Assembly (NCBI GenBank): GCA_018066285.1
Contig: JAGHRS010000019.1
Location: forward strand, 1-64,000
Reading direction: 5' to 3'
DNA: 64,000 nucleotides
DNA from: Candidatus Treponema caballi
GTDB lineage: Bacteria; Spirochaetota; Spirochaetia; Treponematales; Treponemataceae
Shown piece by piece: positions 20,508 through 29,540 of this stretch (position 1 is the stretch's first letter; the number at the start of each line of letters is the position of its first letter). The notes beneath the pieces are model-generated. The model saw only the letters and a list, made by a program, of their open reading frames with translations. It was not told the DNA's origin and made no database searches. Both the position numbers and the translations under genes were made by a program.

Positions 20508-21329
20508 ATGAATAAAAAAGTGCGCTTTATAATCGGGCTGGGGGCTTTTGTACTTACCCTGCTGGCCTTCATTTTTCTGTCGTTTGGGCTAGATTGGAAA
20601 GGTGTTCTTATCCGGCTGCTGCTGACTGCAGTTCTTGTCGGTCCTGCTTATGTATTGGGTGGTTCTGGAGATTTCAGAAGAGTTACGCATGAATTCAGAA
20701 ACTCTTTCCGGAGCGCAAAGGTAATTCTTATCATTACGATGGTAATCTTCATTGTATGTGTGGTTTGCATAATAATTGTATGGAGCGTTCTTCCTGCATG
20801 TTCTGTTTCATTAATTCTGAGGCTCTTCTGTCTCTGTATCATCGTCGGGCTCTTTGAAGAATTGATGTTCCGCATCGTCCTTACAAAAACCATTTTTACG
20901 TTGACAAAAGGCAGTAAAAAGGCATGGATTGTATCCGGTGTCATATCATCACTGCTGTTCGGTTATATGCATGTTATGAAGGACATATATTTCGGCATGA
21001 GCGGAAATGAACTGATTCAGGCGTCTGCTAAAATTCTGTTGACAGCGAGCTTCGGATTTCTGCTTTTCACCGTCTATACCCGGCACGCAAATTTCTATGC
21101 AATTGCCTCTCTTCATGCTCTGTATGATTTTGTTCCTCTTCTGGCGTGCACCATTATTATGGGAGAAATAAAGGATATGGAATATGTGACTCCAGGCGCA
21201 TCTACTGCAACGCTAATCATCCAAATTGTCGTGTCATTGGTGATTACGGTGCCATGCCTTATAAGTGCAATACGGCAGCTAAAGAAAGCGGATGTTCCAG
21301 TCCTTCTGCCGTGCGATAAATCTCTGTGA
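20508..21329 (+). CDS. CPBP family intramembrane glutamic protease (CAAX/Abi type)
   Basis: Codes for 273 residues from ATG 20508, with about eight membrane helices. The active-site pattern is present: EELMFR (paired Glu and Arg) in the middle, YMHVMKD with the second-motif His, and SLHALYDF with the third-motif His. The family includes prenyl proteases and bacterial immunity or maturation proteins. No bacteriocin or peptide gene is seen next to it, so its substrate is unknown. A monocistronic gene between the carB terminator and a lipoprotein. Confidence 0.8.
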   Translation: MNKKVRFIIGLGAFVLTLLAFIFLSFGLDWKGVLIRLLLTAVLVGPAYVLGGSGDFRRVTHEFRNSFRSAKVILIITMVIFIVCVVCIIIVWSVLPACSVSLILRLFCLCIIVGLFEELMFRIVLTKTIFTLTKGSKKAWIVSGVISSLLFGYMHVMKDIYFGMSGNELIQASAKILLTASFGFLLFTVYTRHANFYAIASLHALYDFVPLLACTIIMGEIKDMEYVTPGASTATLIIQIVVSLVITVPCLISAIRQLKKADVPVLLPCDKSL

Positions 21330-21351
21330 CCATAATTCCATCTGTTCTTTC

Positions 21352-21381
21352 TTGCTTTTCTCACTTCCTTTGTGCTACTAT
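21352..21381 (+). promoter_or_regulatory. Putative leaderless promoter of the small lipoprotein
   Basis: TTGCTT, 18 bp, TACTAT, then 7 nt to ATG 21389. Confidence 0.5.
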
Positions 21382-21388
21382 CAGCGGC

Positions 21389-21901
21389 ATGAGAAAGTTT
21401 ATCATTGTACTGGCGTGCAGCCTCGCCATCCTTTCTGGCTGCGTTTCCTTTGACTATTCTTCCTATGAGAAGGACCGTGCCGCGCTTCCGGGAGCCGCTG
21501 AAATCCTGCCGGATGTAGAACTGCTTGAACGTGTCGCTGACACCCGCTACAACCACAAGACAAAGCGTGAAGCGCTTATTTTTGTGACAGAGACTATGGC
21601 CGTTCAGCTCGATATGACACCTGAGATGTACGCGGCTGAAAAAGCGCGCCTTCTTGCTTCATCCTCATTCCAGACTGTGCCGCCTAAAGACGGGTTTGGC
21701 CACATCTCTATTGATGAGACTGAAGTTACCGTGTACGGCTATGATTTCAGGCTGCTCAGCACGCCATCTTCATCATATCCAAAAGTATTCGGCTTCATCG
21801 GTTTTGATGACAGTAACTGCAGCATTGCATGGCTGTACTGTAACGACCCGGATCTTGATTATGTTGAATCTGAGGATTTCATCACCGAGTTTTTCTTCTA
21901 A
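21389..21901 (+). CDS. Small lipoprotein of unknown function
   Basis: Codes for 170 residues. The signal peptide ends in the lipobox LSGC (Cys18), so the mature protein should be lipid-anchored. The start at 21389 is chosen because it begins the signal peptide (MRKFIIVLACSLAILSGC) and follows a -10 box by 7 nt; in-frame sequence farther upstream would disrupt the signal. The rest is a soluble domain with alternating beta strands and no family that I recognise. Confidence 0.65.
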   Translation: MRKFIIVLACSLAILSGCVSFDYSSYEKDRAALPGAAEILPDVELLERVADTRYNHKTKREALIFVTETMAVQLDMTPEMYAAEKARLLASSSFQTVPPKDGFGHISIDETEVTVYGYDFRLLSTPSSSYPKVFGFIGFDDSNCSIAWLYCNDPDLDYVESEDFITEFFF

Positions 21902-21991
21902 AAATGCTCTAAAACTACACTTTCGGGTAGTGTACAGTAGGTAAAAAGGGTTTACGATTACTCCGGTTTAAAACAGAAAACGGAGGTTTCT

Positions 21992-23224
21992 ATGAAAAAG
22001 ACCCTTTTTACTTTTTTAGTCATGCTTATGAGCATTGTCTGTGTATTCGTGCTTACAGGATGCCCCAGCCCAGAAGATCCTGCTGCCCCTGAGGATCCTG
22101 CAACTCCGGATCCGGCTCCCTATGTACGTCCGGAAGTGACTGGTAAAATCGGCAGGTATGGTACTCCTTATGAAGTCGGTGATATCGTCTTTACCGATGG
22201 TAGTGCAACGCCAGCAGCCGACATTGAGAGTCGTGCTGATGTTGATTCTGTAACGGGAACAAAACTCACCGTTGCAGAAAAGAATGCCATCGTCGCATAC
22301 ATTTTCTACGTTGGAAATGAACTGAACAATGGTAATGACACAACGACCAGAACGCTCGGTGTAGGTTTTGAAGTATTCCCATATTCTAATGTATGGATTA
22401 GCTTTTGGGTAGGGGTACCTGATTATTCTATAGATAGTCTGACTTGTTCGGTCACTGGTACTTCTGGAGCGTATTCTTTTTCAGGAATAAAAAATGGAAG
22501 AGGTAAACTGGATGACGCTTTTAATGCTTACAGAGCCTATTCAGAATTATTGGTTGAGGAAACAAAAACAAAAATTGAGGTAATGCTGCCAAATGTCACT
22601 ACATATCTCGAAGAAGCAATTAACATCGCCACTGGAAATGAAGATGCTTTGACATACCTTTCCAATATATCAGGAGAAGATATTAATGAGGATAAGGAGT
22701 CTTTTGACGCGTATGTGAACGCTTCTGGACCAATAGATACAGATCACCTTGTGTCAATACTTGGGTCAATAAGTGCTAATTTCCATGAAATTTATGATGC
22801 TTTTTTATCGGCTGCAGGTGAATTTGATATTGGATCTGAAGAAAGTGACCTGTTGTACTCTTATTCTACTGAAGTTTTCGACTATTGTGAGGAGCTGGAT
22901 TCGATTCATCTTTTTTCAATAGAGCGAAATGATTTCGTTGCTTTTGTAAGTGCTGAAGAGTACGGTTCTGCTTTCTCTTCATATTCTGACGGCTGGTATT
23001 TACCAACCATTGCCGAGCTGTACGAAGTCTGGAAAAAGAAAGACGACCTGTGTGCCATTATGGGAGAAGAGTATGATTATGAACAAGTAGTCTCTGCAAC
23101 ACAGGCTGCTGACGCAGGTAAATGTGATCTTCTGAATTTCAGTTCTGGTGAAATCTCTTCCGGATCAAAAACAAGCGGTAATTATTATGCTGCTTTCGCC
23201 ATCCGCGAGTTCCCTGCTGAGTAA
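21992..23224 (+). CDS. Lipoprotein with C-terminal DUF1566-like domain
   Basis: Codes for 410 residues. The signal peptide ends in LTGC (Cys24) and is followed by a Pro/Glu/Asp-rich linker (PSPEDPAAPEDPATPDPAP). The C-terminal part contains DGWYLPTIAELYEVWKK and ends with YYAAFAIREF, the layout of DUF1566/Lcl-type domains common in Treponema lipoproteins. GGAGG precedes the ATG. The middle (about 22380-22960) is AT-richer with different codon use from both ends, as if the variable central region had been exchanged. Surface exposure is likely; function unknown. Confidence 0.6.
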   Translation: MKKTLFTFLVMLMSIVCVFVLTGCPSPEDPAAPEDPATPDPAPYVRPEVTGKIGRYGTPYEVGDIVFTDGSATPAADIESRADVDSVTGTKLTVAEKNAIVAYIFYVGNELNNGNDTTTRTLGVGFEVFPYSNVWISFWVGVPDYSIDSLTCSVTGTSGAYSFSGIKNGRGKLDDAFNAYRAYSELLVEETKTKIEVMLPNVTTYLEEAINIATGNEDALTYLSNISGEDINEDKESFDAYVNASGPIDTDHLVSILGSISANFHEIYDAFLSAAGEFDIGSEESDLLYSYSTEVFDYCEELDSIHLFSIERNDFVAFVSAEEYGSAFSSYSDGWYLPTIAELYEVWKKKDDLCAIMGEEYDYEQVVSATQAADAGKCDLLNFSSGEISSGSKTSGNYYAAFAIREFPAE

Positions 23225-23232
23225 ACTCGTGT

Positions 23233-24621
23233 TTATTTAATCAGACCAAGCAGCCTGGCATTCCAGACTGCCTGGTTTGAGTTTGCGGCATTGAGCTTGG
23301 TGTATATTTTTTTCAGGTGATACTTTACAGTGTTCACGCTTATGAAAAAATAGGTTCCAATGTTTTCAAGCGTTTTGCCCTGCTGCAGAAGATTCAGCAT
23401 TTCAACTTCCATTTGTGAGAACTGCTGATTGTTTTTATAGCGGGGCTTAAGATACAGCGGATACATGATTGCCATGCGACGGGTGTTTTCTGTGAATCGG
23501 GGCAGACCTGGCTCGTCAGGGGTTCGTTCTGCATAGGCAAGAAGCAGTTCAAAAAGAGCTGCGCCTTCATCCGCGACAAGCCGGTAATACTTTCTGCGGC
23601 GGGCTCCTTTAAGCGCACGTGCAAGCGGCTCAAAGGCTTCTTCAGTTTTTCCTGCAGCATACAGCGTTTCTGCAAGCAGCAGGTCCAGCTCGCACAGGTC
23701 TATGTGCCGCTTCCCGCGTTCAAGAAGAGGGCGCAGTTTTTCTATAAGGGCAACCGCCGCGCTCAGTTCTTCCTGAACAATGTAGCAGCGTATCTTTATC
23801 ATGTATCTGTACAGATCGAGCATGTTGAAATCACCGGCTTCATCCGGTGCTTCACCTGCCAGCCATGACGTGATGATGTCATAGTTCCCGCTGTACAGGG
23901 AAAGATGCACTTCACACGCGTTTATGTTCATGGAAAACTCTGCTTTTCCAACTTCTGTAACACGTCTTTTTATATCAGCAATGTATTCAGCCGGTTTGAC
24001 GATGGTTCCCATTGCAAGAGCATTCTTTGCTTCAAGGAAAAGTGCAGCGAACAGGAAACGGAATTCGTCTTTTTTGTCAAATTCCTTGATGGTACGGCTT
24101 ACAAGTAATTCTGAATCCATGACTCTGTTCTGCTGGTAATAGTATTCAGCAAGACAAAGGTTGTACAATGATGAAGTGCATTCAGTTCCGTACAGGAATG
24201 ATACGTCTTCAATGAAAAGGTCTTTATGATGCGCAAGTAAGGGACCTATGCGGGTAAAGTCATTGAAACCATTCAGCAGATAAGGGCGGCCGGCAGTGAG
24301 AACGACATTGTTGATAGGTCTGTTGTTCCTTTTCAGTTGATTTATGATATGTATGAACTCTTTCCAGGTGACAGTCGGGTTCGCAAGTGTCAGTCCAATA
24401 CGGAATATATTGTCTTCAGGCAGAGTCGCAAGAATAGCATTTGCTTTATCGAGCTCGCCGTCAATGAAGAGATTCAGGATATAGCCAACCATGCATATCG
24501 GATTGCTGGCAAAATCCTTCAGGGGCAAAGAATAATACTCATCCCTGTCCTTATGGACATCAGAGAAAAAGTAGGTAGTAGAGAATGAAAGTATCTTTTT
24601 TTCTAACTCTTCAACATTCAT
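23233..24621 (-). CDS. LuxR-type transcriptional regulator with TPR-like sensor region
   Basis: Codes for 462 residues. The C-terminal ~60 residues are a LuxR helix-turn-helix (QMEVEMLNLLQQGKTLENIG followed by ISVNTVKYHLKKIYTKLNA). The remaining ~390 residues are helical repeats resembling the MalT-like TPR region, without the ATPase domain of full MalT/LAL regulators and without a receiver. It starts 3 nt after the chemoreceptor stop, so the two are co-transcribed, which hints at a link between sensing and gene expression. Target genes unknown. Confidence 0.8.
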   Translation of the reverse strand: MNVEELEKKILSFSTTYFFSDVHKDRDEYYSLPLKDFASNPICMVGYILNLFIDGELDKANAILATLPEDNIFRIGLTLANPTVTWKEFIHIINQLKRNNRPINNVVLTAGRPYLLNGFNDFTRIGPLLAHHKDLFIEDVSFLYGTECTSSLYNLCLAEYYYQQNRVMDSELLVSRTIKEFDKKDEFRFLFAALFLEAKNALAMGTIVKPAEYIADIKRRVTEVGKAEFSMNINACEVHLSLYSGNYDIITSWLAGEAPDEAGDFNMLDLYRYMIKIRCYIVQEELSAAVALIEKLRPLLERGKRHIDLCELDLLLAETLYAAGKTEEAFEPLARALKGARRRKYYRLVADEGAALFELLLAYAERTPDEPGLPRFTENTRRMAIMYPLYLKPRYKNNQQFSQMEVEMLNLLQQGKTLENIGTYFFISVNTVKYHLKKIYTKLNAANSNQAVWNARLLGLIK

Positions 24622-24624
24622 TAG

Positions 24625-26688
24625 TTACAATTTGAACTTGTCGATGTTGCTCTTGACGATGGCAATGTTCTCTTTTGTCTTGTTTGCCATCTCAGAAACA
24701 TTCTGAGCAGATGAGTTGATTTCCTGAACTCCGTTTGTCATTTCATCCATACTGCCTGCGACTGTTTCAGAAATCATCGTCAGATTTTCTGCTGCTGCTG
24801 AAACGTTGTTTATGCCGGCAGAAATCTCCTTTGATGTTGTCTGAACTTCGTTTGTGGATTCAGTAACATCCTTGAGTGCTGCCAGAACCTGCTTTGATGA
24901 AGCCTGCTGCTCTGTCATTGCGCTTTCAATCTGGGTAACAAGAACTTCAGTACTGCTTGTCTTTGAAGTAATCTGTTCGAACCCTTCAACGGACTCAAGC
25001 GTATTGTTGACAACTTCGTTGATTGTTTCCGAAATTTCAGCAAGTTCTTCAGAAATAACCCGTGACTGCTCTGATGAGTCCTCTGCGAGCTTTCTGATTT
25101 CATCAGCAACAACAGAGAATCCCTTTCCTGCGTCTCCTGCATGAGCAGCCTCAATAGCAGCGTTCATAGCGAGCAGGTTTGTCTGGGAAGCAATCTGAGA
25201 GATGACTTCGTTTGCTTCAGAAAGATGCTGTGACTGCTCTGCCATTTCCTTGATCTGGTCTGCAACATTGTTCTGCCGCTCTTTCTGTGCGTCGGTTATC
25301 TGCATGAGTTCCTTGTATTCTTCTGCCATCTTGCCGACCGTCTGGTTGACGGATGCGATGTTTCCGAGCATTTCCTCAATAGCGGCTGAAGATTCAATAA
25401 TGCCGGCAGACTGATTCTCAATGAGGGAGTCGAGGGACTCGATACCATGAATATTCTTTCCAAGGACAATCTGTACTTCATTAAGTGCGTTATGTTGCTT
25501 GTTGACGTTACGGTTGACACTTTCAATGTTAGCCATAATCTCAGAGATTGCAGCTGCGGATTGCTGGGAACTTGAGGCGAGGTTCTCGCCGATTGAGTAC
25601 AGAGTGTCGTTTGCTTCCTTAACCTTTGAAAGAAGTCCCTGTTGTGAATTGATGAACGTATTGATTGACTGGCTCATTGCACCAATTTCATCATTTGAAG
25701 CAGCCTTGATACGCATGGTAAGGTCTGCGACACCGGAGCCACCGTTAAGGTCTTCAAATGCTTTTTCCGTCTTCTTGAGAGGCTTCATGATGAATGTTGA
25801 GACGAGGATGAGAATAACTATGAGCAGTACTGCAAAAGAAGCAATGATGATAGGAATAAGTTGTTTTGACATTCCGGTAACTGTCTCTTCAATTGTCTTT
25901 ACAGATTTTCCCATGAAAATCATGGTGTTCAATCCGCTGTCATTGCTGAATGGAATGTATACTGTCTGGTAAGATTCTCCGTTAATAATATTTGAGCCTT
26001 CATAGGTGACGCCTTCATTATAGACTGCGTTATAGATGACGTCATTGTTGAGGGCTGTTCCTGTAAGGTACTGCCCGTCTGCGGTTCTGATTGTCGTAGC
26101 CATGCGGATATCATCAATGAATACAGTAAGGACCTTATTCATGAGAGAACTATAATGCTCAAGTAATTGTGTGTTGCTGAAAATCTTCTCAAAGACGATG
26201 TAACTGTCTCCAATCTGAGCAGCACAACAGAACAATACAGTATCATTCGTAACAACGGTGCTGACTCTTGATATACCGGATACAAATTTATCCAGGCAGG
26301 CCATTTCCCCTTTGTTCAGATATGTATCATGATAAGCTTCGTTACACATCAGAATTTTACCTTCAGGAGATACTGTCATGGCACGTTTCAGACCAAATGA
26401 AGCACAACATCTGTTCAGATATGAAGAACTTACGCTGTCAATGGAAGGAGCTGTTGCTCTTATGAAAGCTAGTGCATCTGATACTTTTCCTTTTTCAGAT
26501 TCTATTTCATACAAAAGAACGCGGACGCTTTCATTAAGCTCTTCCTGAACCTGCTTTGTCATGATTGAGCTGATGCTCTTTTCAATTACAACTGAAGTAA
26601 TAAAACATCCGAGAATTGCCACAAGTAAAGCAGGAATAACAAGTTTTGTATAAAGTGTTCCTCTTTTTTTTGATGTTGTAGTCGTCAA
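24625..26688 (-). CDS. Methyl-accepting chemotaxis protein
   Basis: Codes for 687 residues. Helix 1 (about 13-33) and helix 2 (about 280-303) flank a periplasmic ligand domain of ~245 residues of the Cache-like size class. A HAMP region follows, then a long coiled-coil signalling domain with the highly conserved hairpin tip [20 protein letters not shown]. It should form receptor arrays with CheA/CheW. AAGGAG lies 8 nt before the ATG. The ligand is not predictable. Co-transcribed with the LuxR-type regulator. Confidence 0.93.
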   Translation of the reverse strand: MTTTTSKKRGTLYTKLVIPALLVAILGCFITSVVIEKSISSIMTKQVQEELNESVRVLLYEIESEKGKVSDALAFIRATAPSIDSVSSSYLNRCCASFGLKRAMTVSPEGKILMCNEAYHDTYLNKGEMACLDKFVSGISRVSTVVTNDTVLFCCAAQIGDSYIVFEKIFSNTQLLEHYSSLMNKVLTVFIDDIRMATTIRTADGQYLTGTALNNDVIYNAVYNEGVTYEGSNIINGESYQTVYIPFSNDSGLNTMIFMGKSVKTIEETVTGMSKQLIPIIIASFAVLLIVILILVSTFIMKPLKKTEKAFEDLNGGSGVADLTMRIKAASNDEIGAMSQSINTFINSQQGLLSKVKEANDTLYSIGENLASSSQQSAAAISEIMANIESVNRNVNKQHNALNEVQIVLGKNIHGIESLDSLIENQSAGIIESSAAIEEMLGNIASVNQTVGKMAEEYKELMQITDAQKERQNNVADQIKEMAEQSQHLSEANEVISQIASQTNLLAMNAAIEAAHAGDAGKGFSVVADEIRKLAEDSSEQSRVISEELAEISETINEVVNNTLESVEGFEQITSKTSSTEVLVTQIESAMTEQQASSKQVLAALKDVTESTNEVQTTSKEISAGINNVSAAAENLTMISETVAGSMDEMTNGVQEINSSAQNVSEMANKTKENIAIVKSNIDKFKL

Positions 26689-26802
26689 AATGTACTCCTT
26701 AACAGGTAAACTTCCCTACTTATATATGTTATCACCTTTATAGGCATATTTCATAGGGTTATCTTCATGTTTTCATAAATATATTACGTTAAGGGAGAAT
26801 AC

Positions 26803-26831
26803 TTAACCTTTTCCTAAAAAAGCCTTAAAAT
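26803..26831 (+). promoter_or_regulatory. Putative leaderless promoter of yqeK
   Basis: TTAACC, 17 bp, TAAAAT, then 6 nt to ATG 26838. Confidence 0.5.
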
Positions 26832-26837
26832 ACGGAC

Positions 26838-27404
26838 ATGACAGACTATGCATCCCTTTCGAAAGTAATAGATGAATTCGTGAAAAATCATGTGAAAAAA
26901 TCACGGTACGAGCATTCCGTCCGTGTTGCTGAATGCGCCGTCATGCTGTGCCGGAAATTCGGCCTTGATGAAACAAAAGGCTGGTTTCTGGGGATTGCGC
27001 ATGATATGTGCAAGGACTTTGACAGGGCTGAACTGCTTTCCCTTGCAGAGAAGGACGGCATGCCCGTTTATGACATGGAACGCGAGAAGCCGTCGCTTTT
27101 TCACGGCCGCGCCGCTGCTGTGTACCTGAAGGAAGTGTATGGTGTTGACGACAGAGACATTCTTGAGGCCATTGCCGTGCACGTGTCAGGTGCCGTCGGC
27201 ATGGGCGATTATGCTAAAATCCTGTACATAGCTGATAAGACAGAAGCTGGCCGTGACCATCTTTCTGCAGAGTACCGGAAGGAATTGTACGCTCTTCCGC
27301 TCGACGCAATGATGCGCAAAGTCCTGACTGATAATTACGGGTACATAAAATCTCAGGGATACTCAATCTATCCGGGAACGGAAAAGCTTATACAGACTTT
27401 GTAA
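26838..27404 (+). CDS. yqeK: YqeK-type HD-domain nucleotidase (Ap4A hydrolase family)
   Basis: Codes for 188 residues. The HD-domain metal ligands appear in order: RYEHSVRVAE (His), GIAHDMCKD (His-Asp), FHGRAAA (His) and YIADKTEAGR (Asp). This arrangement, with IADKTE near residue 133, is that of YqeK, a symmetrical diadenosine tetraphosphate hydrolase. The 3' end overlaps the end of the convergent MATE gene by 17 bp. It is not next to nadD or rsfS as is frequent in Firmicutes. The start fits leaderless translation. Confidence 0.8.
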   Translation: MTDYASLSKVIDEFVKNHVKKSRYEHSVRVAECAVMLCRKFGLDETKGWFLGIAHDMCKDFDRAELLSLAEKDGMPVYDMEREKPSLFHGRAAAVYLKEVYGVDDRDILEAIAVHVSGAVGMGDYAKILYIADKTEAGRDHLSAEYRKELYALPLDAMMRKVLTDNYGYIKSQGYSIYPGTEKLIQTL

Positions 27405-28755
27405 GGTCTTTTACCCACTTGTATTTCTTGTAATGAACAAGAACCCACGGAATCTTTCCGACTTCATCAAGACAGGTGCATGCGTAAACAAGAAGCGGAT
27501 TCCAGTGGAAGACAAATGTTCCGAGTGCCGCAAGCGGGATTGCTATTCCCCACATGCAGACAGGAAGTGAGTACATGTCAAAAAGCGTATCACCACCGGC
27601 GGCGAAAATACCGTTGATGATGACCGTATTTGCCGTTCGTCCGATCATGTAGAACGCCATGATGATCATCATGCCCTTCAGGTAATAGGAAGCGCCGTCG
27701 GTCAGTTTCACAAAGTTCATGGAAAGCGGCGTCAGCAGCAGCATGATTGCGGTACACGCAAAACCTGCCACAAAGGATATGACAAGCAGCCTGTCTCCGG
27801 CTTCTTTGCCGCGGTCAAGCTTTCCTGCTCCCAGTTCGTTGCCTACCAGAATGCCGCCGCCCGCACTGATGCCGTTTGCAAAACAGCAGACCAGGTCACG
27901 GATGACGGCTGAAACTGAGTTTGCGGCCGCTGCATCCGTTCCAAGATGACCCATGAACGCAGAATATGACGTGAAGCCGACGCCCCAGAGCATTGAAGCT
28001 CCAAGCAGCGGCCAGAGAATGTGGATGAAGTCCTTTGTGAGTACGGGAATGTGCGCGAAAAGCCTTGTGAACTTCGGGTGGATGTAACTCTTTTTATAAG
28101 AGACGATGATGCACCAGGCAAGTTCAACAATGCGCGCAATAAGAGTGGCGGTTGCCGCTCCCTGAACGCTCATGGCTGGGAATCCCAGAAGTCCGAAAAT
28201 GAAGATTGCGTTAAGGATGATGTTGAGGACAACGGTACAGGAGCTGACAAGTGCGGCTGTTGAAGCGTGCTCACTTATCTTCATTGTGGCCAGGTGGCAC
28301 TGCGAGATTCCTGTAAGAAGATATGACCAGCCTGCTATTTTCAGATAACTGCAGCCAATACTGATGAGCGCTTCTTCGTTGGTGAAGATAAGCATGAGCG
28401 GCCGTGGGAAGAATACGCATCCAATAAAGAACAGAATGGAGACACCGACTGAGAATCTGAGGCTCAGGCAGAAGATGTCGTTTACGGCATTAAGGTCACC
28501 GCGGCCCCAGTATTGGGCGCCCAGAATGGCAACGACAGACACGATGCTGAACACGAACATGTTCTGTACGAACTGAATCTGTGTCGCAAGGCTGACAGCA
28601 GACATGGCATTCTGTTCAACACGTCCGAGCATGAATGCATCTGCAGCAGCAACGGCCGCGAGCATGAGGCTCTGGAAAGCAATCGGTAATGTAAGCTTAA
28701 TGAGCTTTGCGGTAAACTCTTTACCATGAAAAAGGGATGGCGTTTTGTTCTTCAT
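27388..28755 (-). CDS. MATE family efflux transporter (second)
   Basis: Codes for 455 residues with about twelve helices. LIKLTLPIAFQSLMLAAVAAADAFMLG is a typical MATE opening, and the half-repeats are separated near residue 230. It belongs to a different subfamily from the MATE gene at 13754 (little obvious similarity outside the general pattern). Its 3' end overlaps yqeK by 17 bp in convergent orientation. ATG follows TATAGT by 6 nt with no ribosome-binding site. Substrate unknown. Confidence 0.88.
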   Translation of the reverse strand: MKNKTPSLFHGKEFTAKLIKLTLPIAFQSLMLAAVAAADAFMLGRVEQNAMSAVSLATQIQFVQNMFVFSIVSVVAILGAQYWGRGDLNAVNDIFCLSLRFSVGVSILFFIGCVFFPRPLMLIFTNEEALISIGCSYLKIAGWSYLLTGISQCHLATMKISEHASTAALVSSCTVVLNIILNAIFIFGLLGFPAMSVQGAATATLIARIVELAWCIIVSYKKSYIHPKFTRLFAHIPVLTKDFIHILWPLLGASMLWGVGFTSYSAFMGHLGTDAAAANSVSAVIRDLVCCFANGISAGGGILVGNELGAGKLDRGKEAGDRLLVISFVAGFACTAIMLLLTPLSMNFVKLTDGASYYLKGMMIIMAFYMIGRTANTVIINGIFAAGGDTLFDMYSLPVCMWGIAIPLAALGTFVFHWNPLLVYACTCLDEVGKIPWVLVHYKKYKWVKDLTKSV

Positions 28756-28761
28756 ATACTC

Positions 28762-28790
28762 ACTATATCTGTTTTTTGAAATAATGCACA
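28762..28790 (-). promoter_or_regulatory. Putative leaderless promoter of the second MATE gene
   Basis: Minus strand: TGTGCA, 17 bp, TATAGT, then 6 nt (GAGTAT) to ATG 28755. Confidence 0.5.
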
Positions 28791-28807
28791 GATAGAGTCA
28801 TACCCAC

Positions 28808-28836
28808 TTGACAAAAGATTTACGAAAGAGTATGTT
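28808..28836 (+). promoter_or_regulatory. Promoter of tRNA-Gln
   Basis: Consensus TTGACA, 17 bp, TATGTT; tRNA begins 15 nt after the -10 box. Confidence 0.75.
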
Positions 28837-28851
28837 AATCGAGCATTGCAT

Positions 28852-28922
28852 TCCCCGATTGTGTAATGGTAGCACCGCAGATTCTGGTTCTGCTTGTGGG
28901 GGTTCGAATCCTCCTTGGGGAA
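28852..28922 (+). tRNA. tRNA-Gln (CTG)
   Basis: Acceptor TCCCCGA pairs with TTGGGGA; the anticodon stem GCAGA/TCTGC holds loop TTCTGGT, giving anticodon CTG (reads CAG). The T-arm contains GGTTCGAATCC. CCA is not encoded. Confidence 0.92.
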
Positions 28923-28924
28923 AG

Positions 28925-28957
28925 AAAAGCTGGACCTCAAAAAGTTCAGCTTTTTTT
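28925..28957 (+). terminator. Terminator-like hairpin between tRNA-Gln and tRNA-Glu
   Basis: AAAGCTGGAC and GTTCAGCTTT form a 10-bp stem (one G-T pair) followed by T7. Only about 9 bp separate it from tRNA-Glu, which has no clear promoter of its own. Confidence 0.7.
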
Positions 28958-28965
28958 ATCAGATT

Positions 28966-29037
28966 GGTTCCTTCGAATATCGGCTAGTTCGTGGCCCTCT
29001 CAAGGCTAAAAGATGGGTTCGATTCCCATAGGAACCG
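28966..29037 (+). tRNA. tRNA-Glu (CTC)
   Basis: Acceptor GGTTCCT pairs with AGGAACC. D-stem GAAT/GTTC holds loop ATCGGCTA. Anticodon stem TGGCC/GGCTA has loop CTCTCAA, anticodon CTC (reads GAG). CCA not encoded. It depends on read-through of the hairpin after tRNA-Gln or on an unseen promoter. Confidence 0.85.
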
Positions 29038-29045
29038 TTTAACGA

Positions 29046-29070
29046 AAGAGGCACCCGTTGGGTGCCTCTT
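29046..29070. terminator. Strong hairpin after tRNA-Glu
   Basis: AAGAGGCACCC (29046-29056) pairs with GGGTGCCTCTT (29060-29070), loop GTT. The T-run is short, so it may also serve the minus-strand gene that ends at 29167. Confidence 0.75.
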
Positions 29071-29130
29071 ATCATTTTAAGCTTCCCAGACATTTATCTA
29101 CAGACATTGCTTTTTGAACTGAATAAAGCT

Positions 29131-29150
29131 GTTCCTATGGGAATCGACCC
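29131..29150. repeat. Inverted copy of the tRNA-Glu 3' end
   Basis: GTTCCTATGGGAATCGA (29131-29147) is the exact reverse complement of the T-arm/acceptor end of tRNA-Glu. It is followed by CCCCC, four bases and TGAGCGC, a pattern shared with the block after tRNA-Arg. It looks like a truncated member of the tRNA-linked repeat family. Confidence 0.7.
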
Positions 29151-29166
29151 CCGCATTGAGCGCTGC

Positions 29167-29394
29167 TTAATCTATTACCCAGCCGGCTGCTATCATTGCT
29201 TCTTTGTTTTTGAAGGTTGCGATTACCTCATTTGTGGGAACCGGCATGTAGTTCTTTGTTTCAACGCCTTTCAGCGTGATGCTGCCATCTGCTTCCGGAA
29301 AATATGCGCCAAAGTTCCAGTGGTCATCTTTTACGATTGCACCCGGGAAAATGTCATATCTTGTTCTGTCCTGCAACTCCTTGCTCCATGCCAT
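29167..29394 (-). CDS. Small conserved-looking protein, function unknown
   Basis: Codes for 75 residues, rich in Trp/Tyr/Phe (WSKELQDRTRYDIFPGAIV), no signal peptide or helix. The gene is supported by AAGGAG 8 nt before the ATG and by a TATAAT box at 29439-29444 on the minus strand, giving a leader of about 40 nt. It is divergent from the YfiH-type gene. I do not recognise a family; composition looks like a small folded cytoplasmic beta protein. Confidence 0.55.
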   Translation of the reverse strand: MAWSKELQDRTRYDIFPGAIVKDDHWNFGAYFPEADGSITLKGVETKNYMPVPTNEVIATFKNKEAMIAAGWVID

Positions 29395-29505
29395 ACAGTA
29401 TCTCCTTGTGATGCATCAGCAGCATCTCATCTGGTTTCATTATAATATAGTGGAAATGCGGCGGAAAATTTCTTTTTTTTTACTTTTTTTCTGATTTATT
29501 TTTCG

Positions 29506-29534
29506 TTGACGCCGTTCTGTGTGTCGCGTACACT
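29506..29534 (+). promoter_or_regulatory. Leaderless promoter of the YfiH-type gene
   Basis: TTGACG, exactly 17 bp, TACACT, then 6 nt to ATG 29541. The clearest example of the leaderless layout in the window; no Shine-Dalgarno sequence. Confidence 0.65.
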
Positions 29535-29540
29535 AATCTC

